Of a DNA stretch of 64,000 nucleotides, positions 43,089 to 52,348 are shown piece after piece (position 1 is the first letter of the stretch; every line of letters starts with the position of its first letter). The notes beneath the pieces are model-generated. The model saw nothing but the letters and a program-made list of their open reading frames with translations, ran no database searches and was not told the DNA's origin. The position numbers and the translations under genes are program-made. The DNA is taken from contig JAHDLO010000011.1 of assembly GCA_018432235.1 (NCBI GenBank), forward strand, positions 111,577 through 175,576. The letters are read 5' to 3'. Origin of the DNA: Clostridiaceae bacterium (GTDB lineage: Bacteria; Bacillota; Clostridia; Peptostreptococcales; Natronincolaceae).

Positions 43089-43250
43089 AGCACCTTGTGT
43101 CATCCAAAATTATAGAATATCTCTGGTTAAATTTCCATATAGCAGCGTTGTCGTCTGTCGCAATATTACCCGATATTACTTCTTCCTTCGCCTTGCAATA
43201 TGAAAATTTCTCTCAGACCTTATTCTATTTTTTAAATGACACAAGGTGCT
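43089..43250. mobile_element. MITE-like element with about 55-bp imperfect terminal inverted repeats
   Basis: The 162-bp unit starts AGCACCTTGTGTCAT and ends ATGACACAAGGTGCT, a perfect 15-bp terminal inverted repeat. The complementarity continues imperfectly for about 55 bp per side (ATAGAAT, AAATTTCC/GAAAATTT, ATATAGC/GCAATAT). The core reads TTGTCGTCTGTCGCAATATT. It has no ORF. A related but diverged unit occurs at 59735-59887. No clear target-site duplication is visible. Confidence 0.6.
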
Positions 43251-43383
43251 AAATTTTATGCTATTATATATATTATAAATAAAATCGGAAAAACCTCTAA
43301 AAATTAGTAAAAAATACCTAAAAATATTTAATTTTTGAAGGACTTTTTTCCTAACCTCCGACGTTATCTAAGCAAATAGGATA

Positions 43384-43444
43384 AAACCCGAAGGATATCT
43401 TTACGAGATGCAGGGTAACTGCATTAAAAATTTCCTCAGGGTTT
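43384..43444 (+). ncRNA. Possible structured leader (three-way junction) before the nitrilase-NUDIX gene
   Basis: Closing helix: AAACCCGAAGGA (43384-43395) with TCCTCAGGGTTT (43433-43444), one bulge on each side. Two inner hairpins: ATCT-TTACG-AGAT (43397-43409) and GCAG-GGTAA-CTGC (43410-43422). The loops contain complementary TTAC and GTAA. It ends 58 bp before the start codon. It matches no riboswitch I can name. Confidence 0.35.
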
Positions 43445-43502
43445 AATTGAAGCTTTAACTGCCACAAACTACGCATAAATCGACTATGGGAAGGTGTTAT
43501 AT

Positions 43503-44747
43503 TTGGCCAAGTTTAGTATAGCAATACTTCAAATGGATATTAAAACCGGTGATTATGTAACTAATATAAATAAAGTAAAACAATTGTTAAATAGCACAAG
43601 GCAGAAGGTCGATATCATTCTTCTTCCTGAAATGTGGTCAGTAGGTTTTGATTTCAACAACATGAAGCAGCATGGTGAACAGGCTTCGGCAGTTGCAGGG
43701 GACATGTCACAGCTGGCAATTGATTATAATGCAATGATTGTAGGCGGCAGTATACCTGAGGCTATCGGCGATCATCTGTTTAATACCCTGTATGTTATTA
43801 ATCGTGATGGCAGTCTGCAGGATAGATATTGGAAGATGCATTTGGTATCAGAAAATAACCTGGAGGCAAAAACCTTTGATAGAGGAGAGAGAGTCAGTCG
43901 ATTCTATATAGATGGAACGGGATTTGGAGCAGTAAATTGCTACGATATACGGTTTCCAGAGCTCTTTAGAGGTATCGCCTTTAACGGCAGCAAAATGATA
44001 TTTATGGTAGCTCAGTTCCCCGATCCCCTCTACCCTCATTGGGCTACGCTTTTGAAGGCAAGGGCAATAGAAAATCAGATTTATATTGTTGCTGTAAATC
44101 GTGTGGGTAAAAGCTTTTTCGGGCATTCTATGGTGATAGGGCCCACCGGTGAGATTGAATTTGAAGCCGATGACATGGAAGGCATACATATCGTTTCTGT
44201 AGATACCCATAAGGTAGATGCACTAAGAGAATATAGGAATGATTTGAAGGCAACTAACCCTTTCGCCTACAGCAAATGGGTATATCCCAGCAATTTTATT
44301 GGGGTTGGAGGCTTAGTCATTAGAGAAAAAAGGGTTCTCATGGTAAAGCAAAACTATGGTAAAATGAAGGGCATGTGGATGCTGCCGGGAGGACATCTGG
44401 ATCGAGGTGAAGCTCCCGATGCCGGCGTTGCAAGAGAGATTTACGAGGAAACAAAAGTAATTGCAGAGGCAGAGGGGATAATAGCAGTCAAGAGCCAGCA
44501 GCTGGAGAAGGTCACTGATGTATATATCGTATTTATGATGACATATATCGAGGGAGAGCCTGTATCCGATGGCTTTGAAAATACGGCAGCCGCCTTCATT
44601 TCCTGGGAGGAGCTCCAGTCAGAAAGGGGAAGCATTTCACCACTGGCCTATGACATAGCAGAGAAGTATTTTACTGATGGTATTTCCGGTATTGCCAATA
44701 CAAGGAACTTCTATAATGAAGATAAGCGGATCAGTATTTATCTATAA
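43503..44747 (+). CDS. Carbon-nitrogen hydrolase fused to a NUDIX hydrolase
   Basis: A 414-residue two-domain enzyme. The N-terminal nitrilase-type domain (about 3-255) has the complete triad Glu43 (LLPEMW), Lys111 (YWKMHL) and Cys146 (NCYDIRFPELFR), the YafV/omega-amidase-like subgroup. The C-terminal NUDIX domain (about 266-400) has the box at about 297-319 (GHLDRGEAPDAGVAREIYEE). TTG 43503 is chosen: GGAAGGTG lies 6 bp upstream and the protein then starts MAKFSIAILQMD; a GTG three codons earlier lies in that site. Such amidase-NUDIX fusions are uncommon; a nucleotide-cofactor salvage or damage-repair role is conceivable but unproven. Confidence 0.85.
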   Translation: MAKFSIAILQMDIKTGDYVTNINKVKQLLNSTRQKVDIILLPEMWSVGFDFNNMKQHGEQASAVAGDMSQLAIDYNAMIVGGSIPEAIGDHLFNTLYVINRDGSLQDRYWKMHLVSENNLEAKTFDRGERVSRFYIDGTGFGAVNCYDIRFPELFRGIAFNGSKMIFMVAQFPDPLYPHWATLLKARAIENQIYIVAVNRVGKSFFGHSMVIGPTGEIEFEADDMEGIHIVSVDTHKVDALREYRNDLKATNPFAYSKWVYPSNFIGVGGLVIREKRVLMVKQNYGKMKGMWMLPGGHLDRGEAPDAGVAREIYEETKVIAEAEGIIAVKSQQLEKVTDVYIVFMMTYIEGEPVSDGFENTAAAFISWEELQSERGSISPLAYDIAEKYFTDGISGIANTRNFYNEDKRISIYL

Positions 44748-44786
44748 AGCCACCAAGGCATTGGGAAAAGCAAAGGAGGAGTTAAA

Positions 44787-45107
44787 GTGCTGGACAATAT
44801 GGAAAAGGATAAGATAAAAAGGATATATGCAGCCGGTAAGACCCGCTACATATTAAGGCATGGTATGCTGAATTGGGGCTTAAGCACCGGGATAATATTT
44901 AGAATTCTGTCTATTATATCTCAACGAGGCTTCAATATAAGTGAAATTGTTGCAGGTATTCCTACGCTAAGTACTTTAATAGCAATGCTGGTGTTTTCAG
45001 TGTTTGGTGGAGTATGGGGTGCTTTTTTCTGGCGATGGATTGAGAAGGAGGCCATAAAGCTGTCGCAGGATACTGCTAAGAATAAAAATCATAAAAAAAA
45101 GAAGTAG
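44787..45107 (+). CDS. Small membrane protein, function unknown
   Basis: A 106-residue protein with two hydrophobic segments (about 50-68 and 74-88 with VFSVFGGVWGAFFWRWI), charged ends and a Lys-rich tail. The start is GTG behind AAAGGAGGAGTTAAA; an ATG four codons later is possible. It lies 39 bp after the nitrilase-NUDIX gene and could be in its operon. No family recognised. Confidence 0.55.
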   Translation: MLDNMEKDKIKRIYAAGKTRYILRHGMLNWGLSTGIIFRILSIISQRGFNISEIVAGIPTLSTLIAMLVFSVFGGVWGAFFWRWIEKEAIKLSQDTAKNKNHKKKK

Positions 45108-45295
45108 CTATTGGCGTACTGCTTTCGCATTCCTCTTGCACAAAAAAATCTCCAGGATTTATCTCGATCTTCAAGGTGAAGCGTGCTAGGCAAGTGGGAT
45201 CTCCTCAGATATAGAGAGCGATGAATAAGCAGAATTATTGCTGAGATAATAAATAAAGATAAGATATTTAAAGCAAAAGAAAGAACAGGAGCGAT

Positions 45296-46468
45296 ATGAT
45301 GAATAAAATAGAGTTGATTGCTACCGCTGCCTTTGGCTTGGAGGCTTTAGTAGCAAGAGAGGTTCGGAATTTAGGCTATGAGGAGGTTAAGGTGGAGGAT
45401 GGCAGGGTTACCTTTACCGCAGATTTGTCAGCAATTTGCAGGTCAAACCTTTGGTTGAGGACTGCCGACAGGGTACTGATAAAGGTGGGGGAATTTAAGG
45501 CCCTTACCTTTGATGAACTATTTGAAAAAACTAAGGCCCTTCCTTGGCATGAATGGATTCCGATAGACGGTGTTTTCCCGGTGGATGGAAAATCGATAAA
45601 ATCTAAGCTTTTTAGTGTACCTGATTGTCAGGCAATTGTAAAAAAGGCCGTTGTGGAAAAGCTGAAGCAAAAGCACAAGGTGGAATGGTTTCAGGAGACA
45701 GGAGCCAGATACAGAATAGAGGTGGCACTTTTAAAGGATATCGCTACACTTACGATAGACACCAGCGGTGATGGCTTGCATAAGAGAGGCTATCGAACCC
45801 TATCAAATAAAGCACCCCTGAAGGAAACCCTTGCAGCTGGATTGGTGCAGTTAAGCTATTGGAATCCAGAAAGGGTTCTGATCGACCCGATGTGCGGTTC
45901 AGGTACAATTCCTATAGAGGCTGCAATGATAGGAAAGAATATAGCACCTGGCATGAATAGGAATTTTTCTGCAGAGGAATGGGGGATTATCCCTAAGGCA
46001 CTGTGGAGAGAGGCCAGGAGGGAAACTCATGACCTAGCTCAATATGACCGAAGACTTAGAATTTATGGCTCTGATGTCGATGGCGAGGTATTGAGTCTTG
46101 CAAGATTTCATATACAGGAGGCAGGGCTGGAGGAGGACATCTATGTACAGAAGCTGCCTATGGAGGAGCTGAAGTCACGTTTTGAATATGGCTGTATAAT
46201 TTGTAATCCGCCATATGGTGAGCGTCTGGGGGACAAAAAAGAGGTAGAGGAGCTGTACAAGAAGATGGGTAAGGTCTTTGGTGCTTTGGAGACATGGTCC
46301 CATTATATTATAACCTCTCATCCAGAGTTCGAGCTGCTCTATGGTAAAAGGGCTGACAGGAAAAGAAAGCTATATAATGGCAGAATAGAATGTAACTACT
46401 ATCAATACTATGGTCCACGGCCCCCTAAACGGCAGGAAACGGAAGCTGAAGAAACAGCAGCAGAATAA
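45296..46468 (+). CDS. THUMP-domain class I SAM-dependent RNA methyltransferase
   Basis: A 390-residue protein of the COG0116 group (B. subtilis YpsC, N-terminal part of E. coli RlmL). A ferredoxin-like/THUMP region (about 1-160) is followed by a Rossmann methyltransferase with LIDPMCGSGTIPIEAAMIGKN (SAM loop, read as DPMCGSGTIPIEAA) and the catalytic IICNPPYGERLGDK motif typical of N2-guanine or N6-adenine modification. The likely target is 23S rRNA guanine. The start is the first of two ATGs behind CAGGAGCGAT. The 190 bp upstream show no gene. Confidence 0.88.
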   Translation: MMNKIELIATAAFGLEALVAREVRNLGYEEVKVEDGRVTFTADLSAICRSNLWLRTADRVLIKVGEFKALTFDELFEKTKALPWHEWIPIDGVFPVDGKSIKSKLFSVPDCQAIVKKAVVEKLKQKHKVEWFQETGARYRIEVALLKDIATLTIDTSGDGLHKRGYRTLSNKAPLKETLAAGLVQLSYWNPERVLIDPMCGSGTIPIEAAMIGKNIAPGMNRNFSAEEWGIIPKALWREARRETHDLAQYDRRLRIYGSDVDGEVLSLARFHIQEAGLEEDIYVQKLPMEELKSRFEYGCIICNPPYGERLGDKKEVEELYKKMGKVFGALETWSHYIITSHPEFELLYGKRADRKRKLYNGRIECNYYQYYGPRPPKRQETEAEETAAE

Positions 46469-46559
46469 TAAACAGACACTGACCACCTGATTATTCCGGT
46501 CTGTTGTTGGAGACGGATTTACGAAGTTTTGAAAATCTCAGAGTTTGCATATAGTCTAT

Positions 46560-46586
46560 ACCACCTAATACAGGTGGTTTTGTCTT
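46560..46586 (+). terminator. Terminator after the THUMP methyltransferase gene
   Basis: ACCACCT, short A-rich loop, AGGTGGT, then TTTGTCTTTT. Confidence 0.75.
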
Positions 46587-46669
46587 TTAGTAGACCTTCT
46601 TCCGCTAACGATATGTATAAAACAAAGCCCTATGGTAATAATTACTAAAAAAAGCATAGGGGTGTAGCT

Positions 46670-47395
46670 ATGAATCTAGAGCCAATGGTAAAGCAAATTA
46701 TACTGGTTACCGATGGAGAATCCAATACTGGAGGAAATCCTATAGAAGCGGCAGTAAGAGCTAAGGCAAGCAATATAACGGTAAATACGATAGGGATATT
46801 AAGTCAAAGAAACCAGCAGGAGAGCTCCTTTGAGGAGATTGTCGGCATAGCACAGGCGGGGGGTGGCAACTACCAGCTGACATATATTGATGACCTCTCC
46901 CGTACGATTCAAAGCATAAGCTATAAAACTGTATCTACCACAATACAGGAAGCTGTTGGTAAGCAGCTGCAGCAGATATTGGGAAAAGGTCTGAATGAGA
47001 TTCCACCTGAGGCCAGGAGCAGTATATTGGATTATATCGATACCTATTCGGATGAGGTAGCGGTCTGCTGTTGTCTACTTTTGGACTGCAGCGGCAGTAT
47101 GCTTTCAAAAATACAGGCCGCCAGGCACAGTATAATAGATATGCTGTATTCTATTAAGGAAAGAAGCGGAAGCTATAAAATAGCGCTAATGGGTTTTTCA
47201 AGCGAGGCAGATGGCTATTGTCAGCTACTTCATGGCTTTGACGACAGTGCTCAGCAGCTGGAGAGAAATCTTTACAAGCTTCAACCAAAGGGAACAACAC
47301 CTACGGCTATAGCAATTGACCGAGCAGCAAACTTAATTGAAGCGTATGAGAGAAAGCAAGGGCATCAGGTGGAGTTAAGCGAATTCATTGGCTAG
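46670..47395 (+). CDS. yabS: YabS-like protein with von Willebrand factor A domains
   Basis: A 241-residue soluble protein. The first 90 residues look like the C-terminal half of a vWA fold (KQIILVTDGESNTGGNPIEA, without its own MIDAS loop); the second part (about 125-235) has an intact MIDAS start LLLDCSGSM and the KGTTPTAIAI loop. In B. subtilis the order spoIIE-yabS-yabT-tilS-hprT-ftsH is conserved, and this gene matches yabS in type and place. Role in sporulation signalling is suspected only. AGGGGTGTAGCT precedes the ATG. A terminator overlaps the stop codon. Confidence 0.8.
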   Translation: MNLEPMVKQIILVTDGESNTGGNPIEAAVRAKASNITVNTIGILSQRNQQESSFEEIVGIAQAGGGNYQLTYIDDLSRTIQSISYKTVSTTIQEAVGKQLQQILGKGLNEIPPEARSSILDYIDTYSDEVAVCCCLLLDCSGSMLSKIQAARHSIIDMLYSIKERSGSYKIALMGFSSEADGYCQLLHGFDDSAQQLERNLYKLQPKGTTPTAIAIDRAANLIEAYERKQGHQVELSEFIG

Positions 47396-47418
47396 GTAGG
47401 TTTAGACCTACCTTTTTT
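47394..47418 (+). terminator. Terminator overlapping the yabS-like stop
   Basis: AGGTAGGT pairs with ACCTACCT (loop TTAG), followed by T6; the stem starts inside the stop codon. Confidence 0.85.
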
Positions 47419-47477
47419 AATGCATATGATAAATCAACTCTAAATCCTATGTAATGGTGTATGTTGAGGAGGGTTTT

Positions 47478-48362
47478 ATGGAGAAGGTTAAGCTTCAAAA
47501 AAATATAATAGGAAAATGGCATAAAAAGAGGTATCTGCTACTAAAGGAACTGGGGAGGGGTGGCACCGGAAATATATTTCTTGCCAGGGGAGATAATCTT
47601 AGACATTACGCTATTAAACTAAGTAAGGACAATATTTCACTAAATAGGGAATTCAAATACTTAAGAGAGCTGGCGGACATTGCTGCTATTGTAAGGGTCT
47701 ATGAAATGGATGACCTGGAGGATGCAGGTGAGTCCTTACATTTTTTGGTGCTGGAATATATTGATGGGGCAAGCTTGAGGCATTATATGGACCGTAGGTT
47801 GACTACTGAGGAGATAGTTAGCTTAATGCTGGTGATCTTTAAGCTATTGGCGGATATCCATAGTAGTGGTTATATCCTGGGGGATCTGAAGCCGGAAAAT
47901 ATTATGGTTGATGAGGTGAAAAAGGCCATAAGACTGGTGGATCTGGGAGGGGTTGTTAAAATTGGTGAAACCATCAGAGAATATACCCCTGCCTATGATA
48001 GGGCCTGCTGGAAAATGGGGGATCGCAAAGCTGAGAAGACCTATGATTATTTTTCGGGTCTGATGCTGATGATACAGCTATTGCTCAGAAGAAGAATGGA
48101 CCCAACAAAGGAAAATGCAGCATCCCTCAAGGCGAGTGTTGCTTCATCCTCTCTATACCCCTCCGTAAAGGATTTCATACTAAAGGGATTGAATTTTGGT
48201 GGAGAGGAAAATAATTATATTAAAGAATTAAAGGATTTATATAAAATAGTGAAAAATTATAAAAAGTATGAAATAATTAAAGGGCGAGACAAAGCATTAA
48301 ATGCTTTGCTTGCGGCAAGTATTATGATATTTATTGCCACGACTATTATGTTGATGATTTGA
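47478..48362 (+). CDS. yabT: YabT-like Ser/Thr protein kinase with C-terminal membrane anchor
   Basis: A 294-residue Hanks-type kinase. The Gly loop LGRGGTGNIFLARG is near 24-37, the ATP Lys in YAIKLSKD near 46, the catalytic loop is LGDLKPENIMV near 134 (HRD His replaced, Asp kept) and the DFG motif is DLGG. A single hydrophobic helix at the C-terminus (about 273-293) anchors it, as in B. subtilis YabT, a kinase active in sporulation and DNA-damage control. ATG 47478 follows GAGGAGGGTTTT; an upstream in-frame GTG/ATG lacks a ribosome site. It stands between yabS-like and tilS. Confidence 0.85.
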   Translation: MEKVKLQKNIIGKWHKKRYLLLKELGRGGTGNIFLARGDNLRHYAIKLSKDNISLNREFKYLRELADIAAIVRVYEMDDLEDAGESLHFLVLEYIDGASLRHYMDRRLTTEEIVSLMLVIFKLLADIHSSGYILGDLKPENIMVDEVKKAIRLVDLGGVVKIGETIREYTPAYDRACWKMGDRKAEKTYDYFSGLMLMIQLLLRRRMDPTKENAASLKASVASSSLYPSVKDFILKGLNFGGEENNYIKELKDLYKIVKNYKKYEIIKGRDKALNALLAASIMIFIATTIMLMI

Positions 48363-48417
48363 ATATAGTGAAGAAGGAGCGCAGGGCAGCTGCCTGTGCA
48401 TAAGGATGAGGGAGATT

Positions 48418-49806
48418 ATGATAACGATATTAGACAAGGTAAAGAACACAATTGACAGACATCACTTGCTGGAAAAGGGGGACCGGGTGGTTGTGGCCAT
48501 ATCCGGAGGACCAGATTCCGTATGTCTGCTTCACATATTGCATAGGCTTTCTGAGGAATATGAGATACATATTTATGGTGCTCATCTCAATCACAATTTT
48601 AGAGGGATGGAAGCTCAAAAGGACGCACAATATGTCAACAAGCTCTGTGAGGAGCTAAATATCATGTGCTTTATTAAAAGCATGGATGTGGGAAAATATG
48701 CAAAAGATAATGGTTATTCACTTGAAGAAGCGGGAAGAATACTACGGTATCAGTTTTTTGACGAGGTGTCTGATCGGGTTGGGGCCAATAAAATTGCTGT
48801 TGCCCATAATCAAAACGACCAGGCTGAAACCGTTTTAATGAGACTGCTAAGAGGTGCAGGACCACAGGGACTTTCGGCTATCAGGCATAAGAGGGATAGA
48901 ATAATTAGACCACTGCTGGAGGTTGCCAGAAAGGATATCGAAGGATATTGTCAAGAATATAGCTTGAATCCAAGGATTGATCATACAAATCTTCAAGCCA
49001 TATATCACAGGAATAAAATACGGCTTGAACTATTACCCTATCTGGAGAAGGAATATAACCCAAATATCATCGAGGCATTGGTCAGGACTGCGGCGCTATT
49101 AAAAACCGATAATGATTTTTTGGAGCTTCAGGCAAGAGATTCCTACAACCTGCTTAAGAAGGTGGAAAATGATTGTTTATACCTTCCAATCTTAGGTATA
49201 AATAAGCTACATATGTCATTAAAAACCAGGATGTTTCGTCTGGCTGCAGAGGAGTTGGTAAAGAAGGCGGTTCTGGAATATAAGCACATCAACAGTATAA
49301 TAGAGCTAATGGAAAATTCAGAAACCGGCAAGCAGCTGATGCTGCCAGAGGGAATCGTCGTCAGCAAAAGCTATAATCAGCTGATATTCACGCTAAAGGA
49401 TGCTGAGGAGGATAACGCCTACTATTATATGCTGAATGTGAACGATACGACATACATACCTGAGCTGCTGGGAGAAATTAGATTGAAGCTGGTTCCGCGA
49501 CAGGAGCTGGCGGAAATACCAAGAGAGACGCTTATTAAGGCTTTTGATTGGGATAAGGTCAAAAATCAGCTGATTGTTAGAAACAGAAAGCCTGGAGATC
49601 GCTTTATGCCCTTGGGGCTAAAAGGGCATAAAAAGCTAAAGGACTTCTTTATTGATTTAAAGGTAGAGCGAGGAGAAAGGGACACCATACCCTTGATATG
49701 TGACGGTGATGAAATTATGTGGATAGTGGGGTATAGGATTAGTGAGGAATACAAAATCCGTAAGGAAACTAATACTGTACTTATAGTTGAGTTTATAAAA
49801 AATTAA
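48418..49806 (+). CDS. tilS: tRNA(Ile) lysidine synthetase
   Basis: A 462-residue N-type ATP pyrophosphatase. The PP-loop VAISGGPDSVCLLHIL is near 22-37, AHLNHNFRGMEAQKDA follows, and the C-terminal substrate-binding part (IVRNRKPGDRFMPLGLKGHKKLK, read as RNRKPGDRF then GHKKLKDFF) is complete. It changes wobble C34 of tRNA-Ile(CAU) to lysidine; essential. ATG 48418 follows GAGGGAGATT; an ATG four codons earlier overlaps it. The hpt gene, usual between tilS and ftsH, is absent. Confidence 0.95.
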   Translation: MITILDKVKNTIDRHHLLEKGDRVVVAISGGPDSVCLLHILHRLSEEYEIHIYGAHLNHNFRGMEAQKDAQYVNKLCEELNIMCFIKSMDVGKYAKDNGYSLEEAGRILRYQFFDEVSDRVGANKIAVAHNQNDQAETVLMRLLRGAGPQGLSAIRHKRDRIIRPLLEVARKDIEGYCQEYSLNPRIDHTNLQAIYHRNKIRLELLPYLEKEYNPNIIEALVRTAALLKTDNDFLELQARDSYNLLKKVENDCLYLPILGINKLHMSLKTRMFRLAAEELVKKAVLEYKHINSIIELMENSETGKQLMLPEGIVVSKSYNQLIFTLKDAEEDNAYYYMLNVNDTTYIPELLGEIRLKLVPRQELAEIPRETLIKAFDWDKVKNQLIVRNRKPGDRFMPLGLKGHKKLKDFFIDLKVERGERDTIPLICDGDEIMWIVGYRISEEYKIRKETNTVLIVEFIKN

Positions 49807-49920
49807 TATTGAAAGGTTAAAGAAGGTTAGCGTAAAAGTTGTTTTTAGATATATAGTATGGTAAAATATTAAAATGCAGATCAGCCTATGACTGAGCATT
49901 AGATGAGAGGAGGACTTTTG

Positions 49921-51927
49921 TTGAGGAAATTTTTCCGAGGAGCAAGCTTTTATATTTTAGTCTTCATTGTTTTGTTGATTCTCGTACAGCAATTTAATGG
50001 AAGACCGCAACAAATAGAAGCAATAAGCTATACACAGCTACGCCAGCAGCTGGAAGCTGGTAATGTAAGAGAGATTATAATTGTTGGAGATCGTTCCATA
50101 AAGGGAACTTTAATAAGAAATAACGAAGAGGTGCAATACACATCCTATTGGCCGGTGGCCATCAGTGTTGATGAGATGACAAAGCTTTTGGATTCAGATA
50201 ATAATCCTAATCTCAATGTAACAGGAACACCGCCGCCAAGCACCCCATGGTTTATCGATTTATTACCTTCGTTGTTTATGATATTAATCTTCATTGTATT
50301 CTGGTTTGTATTTATGCAGCAGTCCCAGGGGGGCGGCAATAGGGTAATGTCCTTCGGTAAGAGTAAGGCAAAGCTGCATAAGGATGACGAAAGAAAACGA
50401 GTTACCTTTGATGATGTCGCAGGCTTGGACGAAGAAAAGGAGGAGCTTCAGGAGCTGGTGGATTTCCTGAGGAATCCGAGAAAGTATATTGAGCTGGGTG
50501 CCCGTATTCCAAAGGGAATATTGATGATTGGTCCTCCGGGAACAGGTAAAACCTATATCACCAAGGCAGTTGCAGGAGAAGCAGGCGTTCCCTTCTTTAG
50601 TATCAGTGGGTCCGACTTCGTAGAGATGTTTGTCGGAGTAGGAGCATCACGGGTAAGAGATTTATTTGAACAGGCTAAGAAAAATTCACCTTGTATTATT
50701 TTTATTGACGAGATAGACGCCGTAGGACGCCGAAGAGGTGCCGGATTGGGTGGCGGACATGATGAGAGGGAGCAAACTCTTAATCAATTGCTGGTTGAGA
50801 TGGACGGCTTCGGAATCAATGAGGGTATCATCATAGTAGCAGCGACCAATAGACCAGATATTCTTGACCCAGCTTTACTAAGACCAGGACGTTTTGATCG
50901 TCAGGTAATGGTAGGGGCACCAGATATCAAGGGCAGAGAGGCCATATTAAAGGTGCATTCCAAGGCTAAGCCATTGGCAGAGGATGTAGACTTAAAGGTA
51001 TTGGCAAGAAGAACACCAGGCTTTACACCTGCCGATATAGAAAACCTGATGAATGAGGCAGCATTATTAACTGCTAGAAAAAGTGAAAAGAAAATTAGAA
51101 TGGCCACTATCGAAGAAGCTATCACCAAGGTTATAGCCGGTGTAGAGAAGAAGAGCCGTGTCATAAGCGAGAAGGAAAGAAAGCTGACAGCCTACCATGA
51201 GGCGGGGCATGCAGTTGTTGCAACCTTGCTGCCAAATGTAGATCCGGTACATCAGGTTACAATTATCCCTAGAGGAAGAGCCGGAGGCTTTACAATGATT
51301 CTGCCGACAGAAGATAAATATTATGCGACAAAGTCTGAGATGGAGGATCACATTATCCACCTACTAGGCGGAAGGGTCGCAGAAAAGCTGGTGCTGGATG
51401 ATATTAGCACAGGCGCATCAAACGACCTTCAAAGGGTTACAGAGACCGCTAGATCGATGGTTACTAAGTACGGTATGAGTGAGAAGCTGGGACCTATGGC
51501 CTTTGGTGGCGGAGATGAAGAGGTATTTTTAGGTAGAGACTTTACCTCCAAAAGAAATTATTCTGAAGAGGTAGCCGCTGAGGTAGATAAAGAAATCAAA
51601 AGAATTGTCGATCATGCCTATGATACTACGATCAAGCTATTGGAGGAGAACAATGATAAGCTTCATATTATAGCTAAAGCGCTATTGAAAATGGAGACTT
51701 TAGATGCAGATATTTACCAAAAAATCTTCCATGGTCAGCTGGTCATAAGTGATGAAGATACCTTAGAGGATGTTGAAAAGAGATATAAATTGCTGCTGGC
51801 GGATGAGAAGCAGGCTAAGCAAAAGGAAGAGGCAAATGGGGCACCTGTAGAAGAAGACAAAGCCCAACAGCCCTTTGTAGACAGTCAGAATCCGACAGTG
51901 ACAACTGATGATAAGGAAAATAGTTAA
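49921..51927 (+). CDS. ftsH: FtsH, ATP-dependent membrane zinc metalloprotease
   Basis: A 668-residue AAA protease. TM1 at about 8-24, a small outer domain, TM2 near 116-138, then the AAA domain with Walker A GPPGTGKT near 203, Walker [12 protein letters not shown] and the second region of homology [17 protein letters not shown], and the zinc protease site HEAGH near 425. The C-terminal tail is acidic. It degrades membrane and regulatory proteins; in Bacillus it affects sporulation entry. TTG 49921 is chosen because GAGAGGAGG ends about 8 bp upstream and overlaps the alternative ATG at 49903. Confidence 0.95.
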   Translation: MRKFFRGASFYILVFIVLLILVQQFNGRPQQIEAISYTQLRQQLEAGNVREIIIVGDRSIKGTLIRNNEEVQYTSYWPVAISVDEMTKLLDSDNNPNLNVTGTPPPSTPWFIDLLPSLFMILIFIVFWFVFMQQSQGGGNRVMSFGKSKAKLHKDDERKRVTFDDVAGLDEEKEELQELVDFLRNPRKYIELGARIPKGILMIGPPGTGKTYITKAVAGEAGVPFFSISGSDFVEMFVGVGASRVRDLFEQAKKNSPCIIFIDEIDAVGRRRGAGLGGGHDEREQTLNQLLVEMDGFGINEGIIIVAATNRPDILDPALLRPGRFDRQVMVGAPDIKGREAILKVHSKAKPLAEDVDLKVLARRTPGFTPADIENLMNEAALLTARKSEKKIRMATIEEAITKVIAGVEKKSRVISEKERKLTAYHEAGHAVVATLLPNVDPVHQVTIIPRGRAGGFTMILPTEDKYYATKSEMEDHIIHLLGGRVAEKLVLDDISTGASNDLQRVTETARSMVTKYGMSEKLGPMAFGGGDEEVFLGRDFTSKRNYSEEVAAEVDKEIKRIVDHAYDTTIKLLEENNDKLHIIAKALLKMETLDADIYQKIFHGQLVISDEDTLEDVEKRYKLLLADEKQAKQKEEANGAPVEEDKAQQPFVDSQNPTVTTDDKENS

Positions 51928-51935
51928 GTAAAATT

Positions 51936-51970
51936 AACCGCTTTGAGGCTTTGCTTTGAGGCGGTTTTTT
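51936..51970 (+). terminator. Terminator after ftsH
   Basis: AACCGC and GCGGTT enclose a loop with the tandem TTTGAGGC/TTTGAGGC repeat, followed by T6. Confidence 0.8.
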
Positions 51971-52049
51971 ATATTTTCAAAAAAATTATAAAAAACATTA
52001 AGAAAATAAGAAGGAATTTTTACAAATTAATGGAATATATTTAAAAATA

Positions 52050-52199
52050 AGTAAAGCCCATAAATATTAAATTACAGGATAAGGCGAAAGCTAAGTGAAT
52101 AAAAACTTAACGGTATAGCTGGGTTTTTTACCGAGAAGCACCAACTTCTCCTTCTAAAAAACCATATAAGCCATAGCAGAATGTCTATGGCTTTTTTTA
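52050..52199 (+). ncRNA. Structured leader with terminator before the MFS transporter; resembles a degenerate c-di-GMP-I aptamer
   Basis: The stretch 52075-52134 has AAGGCGAAAGCTAAGTG, a small AAGT/ACTT stem and GGTATAGCTGGG ending TTTTTTACCGAG. These resemble the 3' half of the GEMM-I (c-di-GMP) aptamer, but the conserved 5' helix is missing. GGTTTTTT (near 52120) can pair with AAAAAACC (near 52156-52163) around a GAGAAG/CTTCTC hairpin, and a strong terminator (AAGCCATAG/CTATGGCTT, T7) follows at 52168-52199. Together they look like a leader with an expression platform; the ligand class is uncertain. Confidence 0.35.
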
Positions 52200-52348
52200 A
52201 TGGAAAAAACCATTATTCTTATCGTCGCAGCAATTAACTAAGACAGAAAGCTATAGATTTGAATGTTAAAAAAATAACTAAGATGCTTTCGACCTTGGCT
52301 AAGGCAGCAATGGAATTGCTTATAAAGCAAAGAAGGGAAGGTGTAATT

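Noticed and set aside
45108..45295. Possible RNase P RNA (rnpB) upstream of the THUMP methyltransferase, as in Bacillus
   Set aside because: The gap is only 188 bp and lacks the conserved P4 and CR motifs; no RNA gene can be supported.
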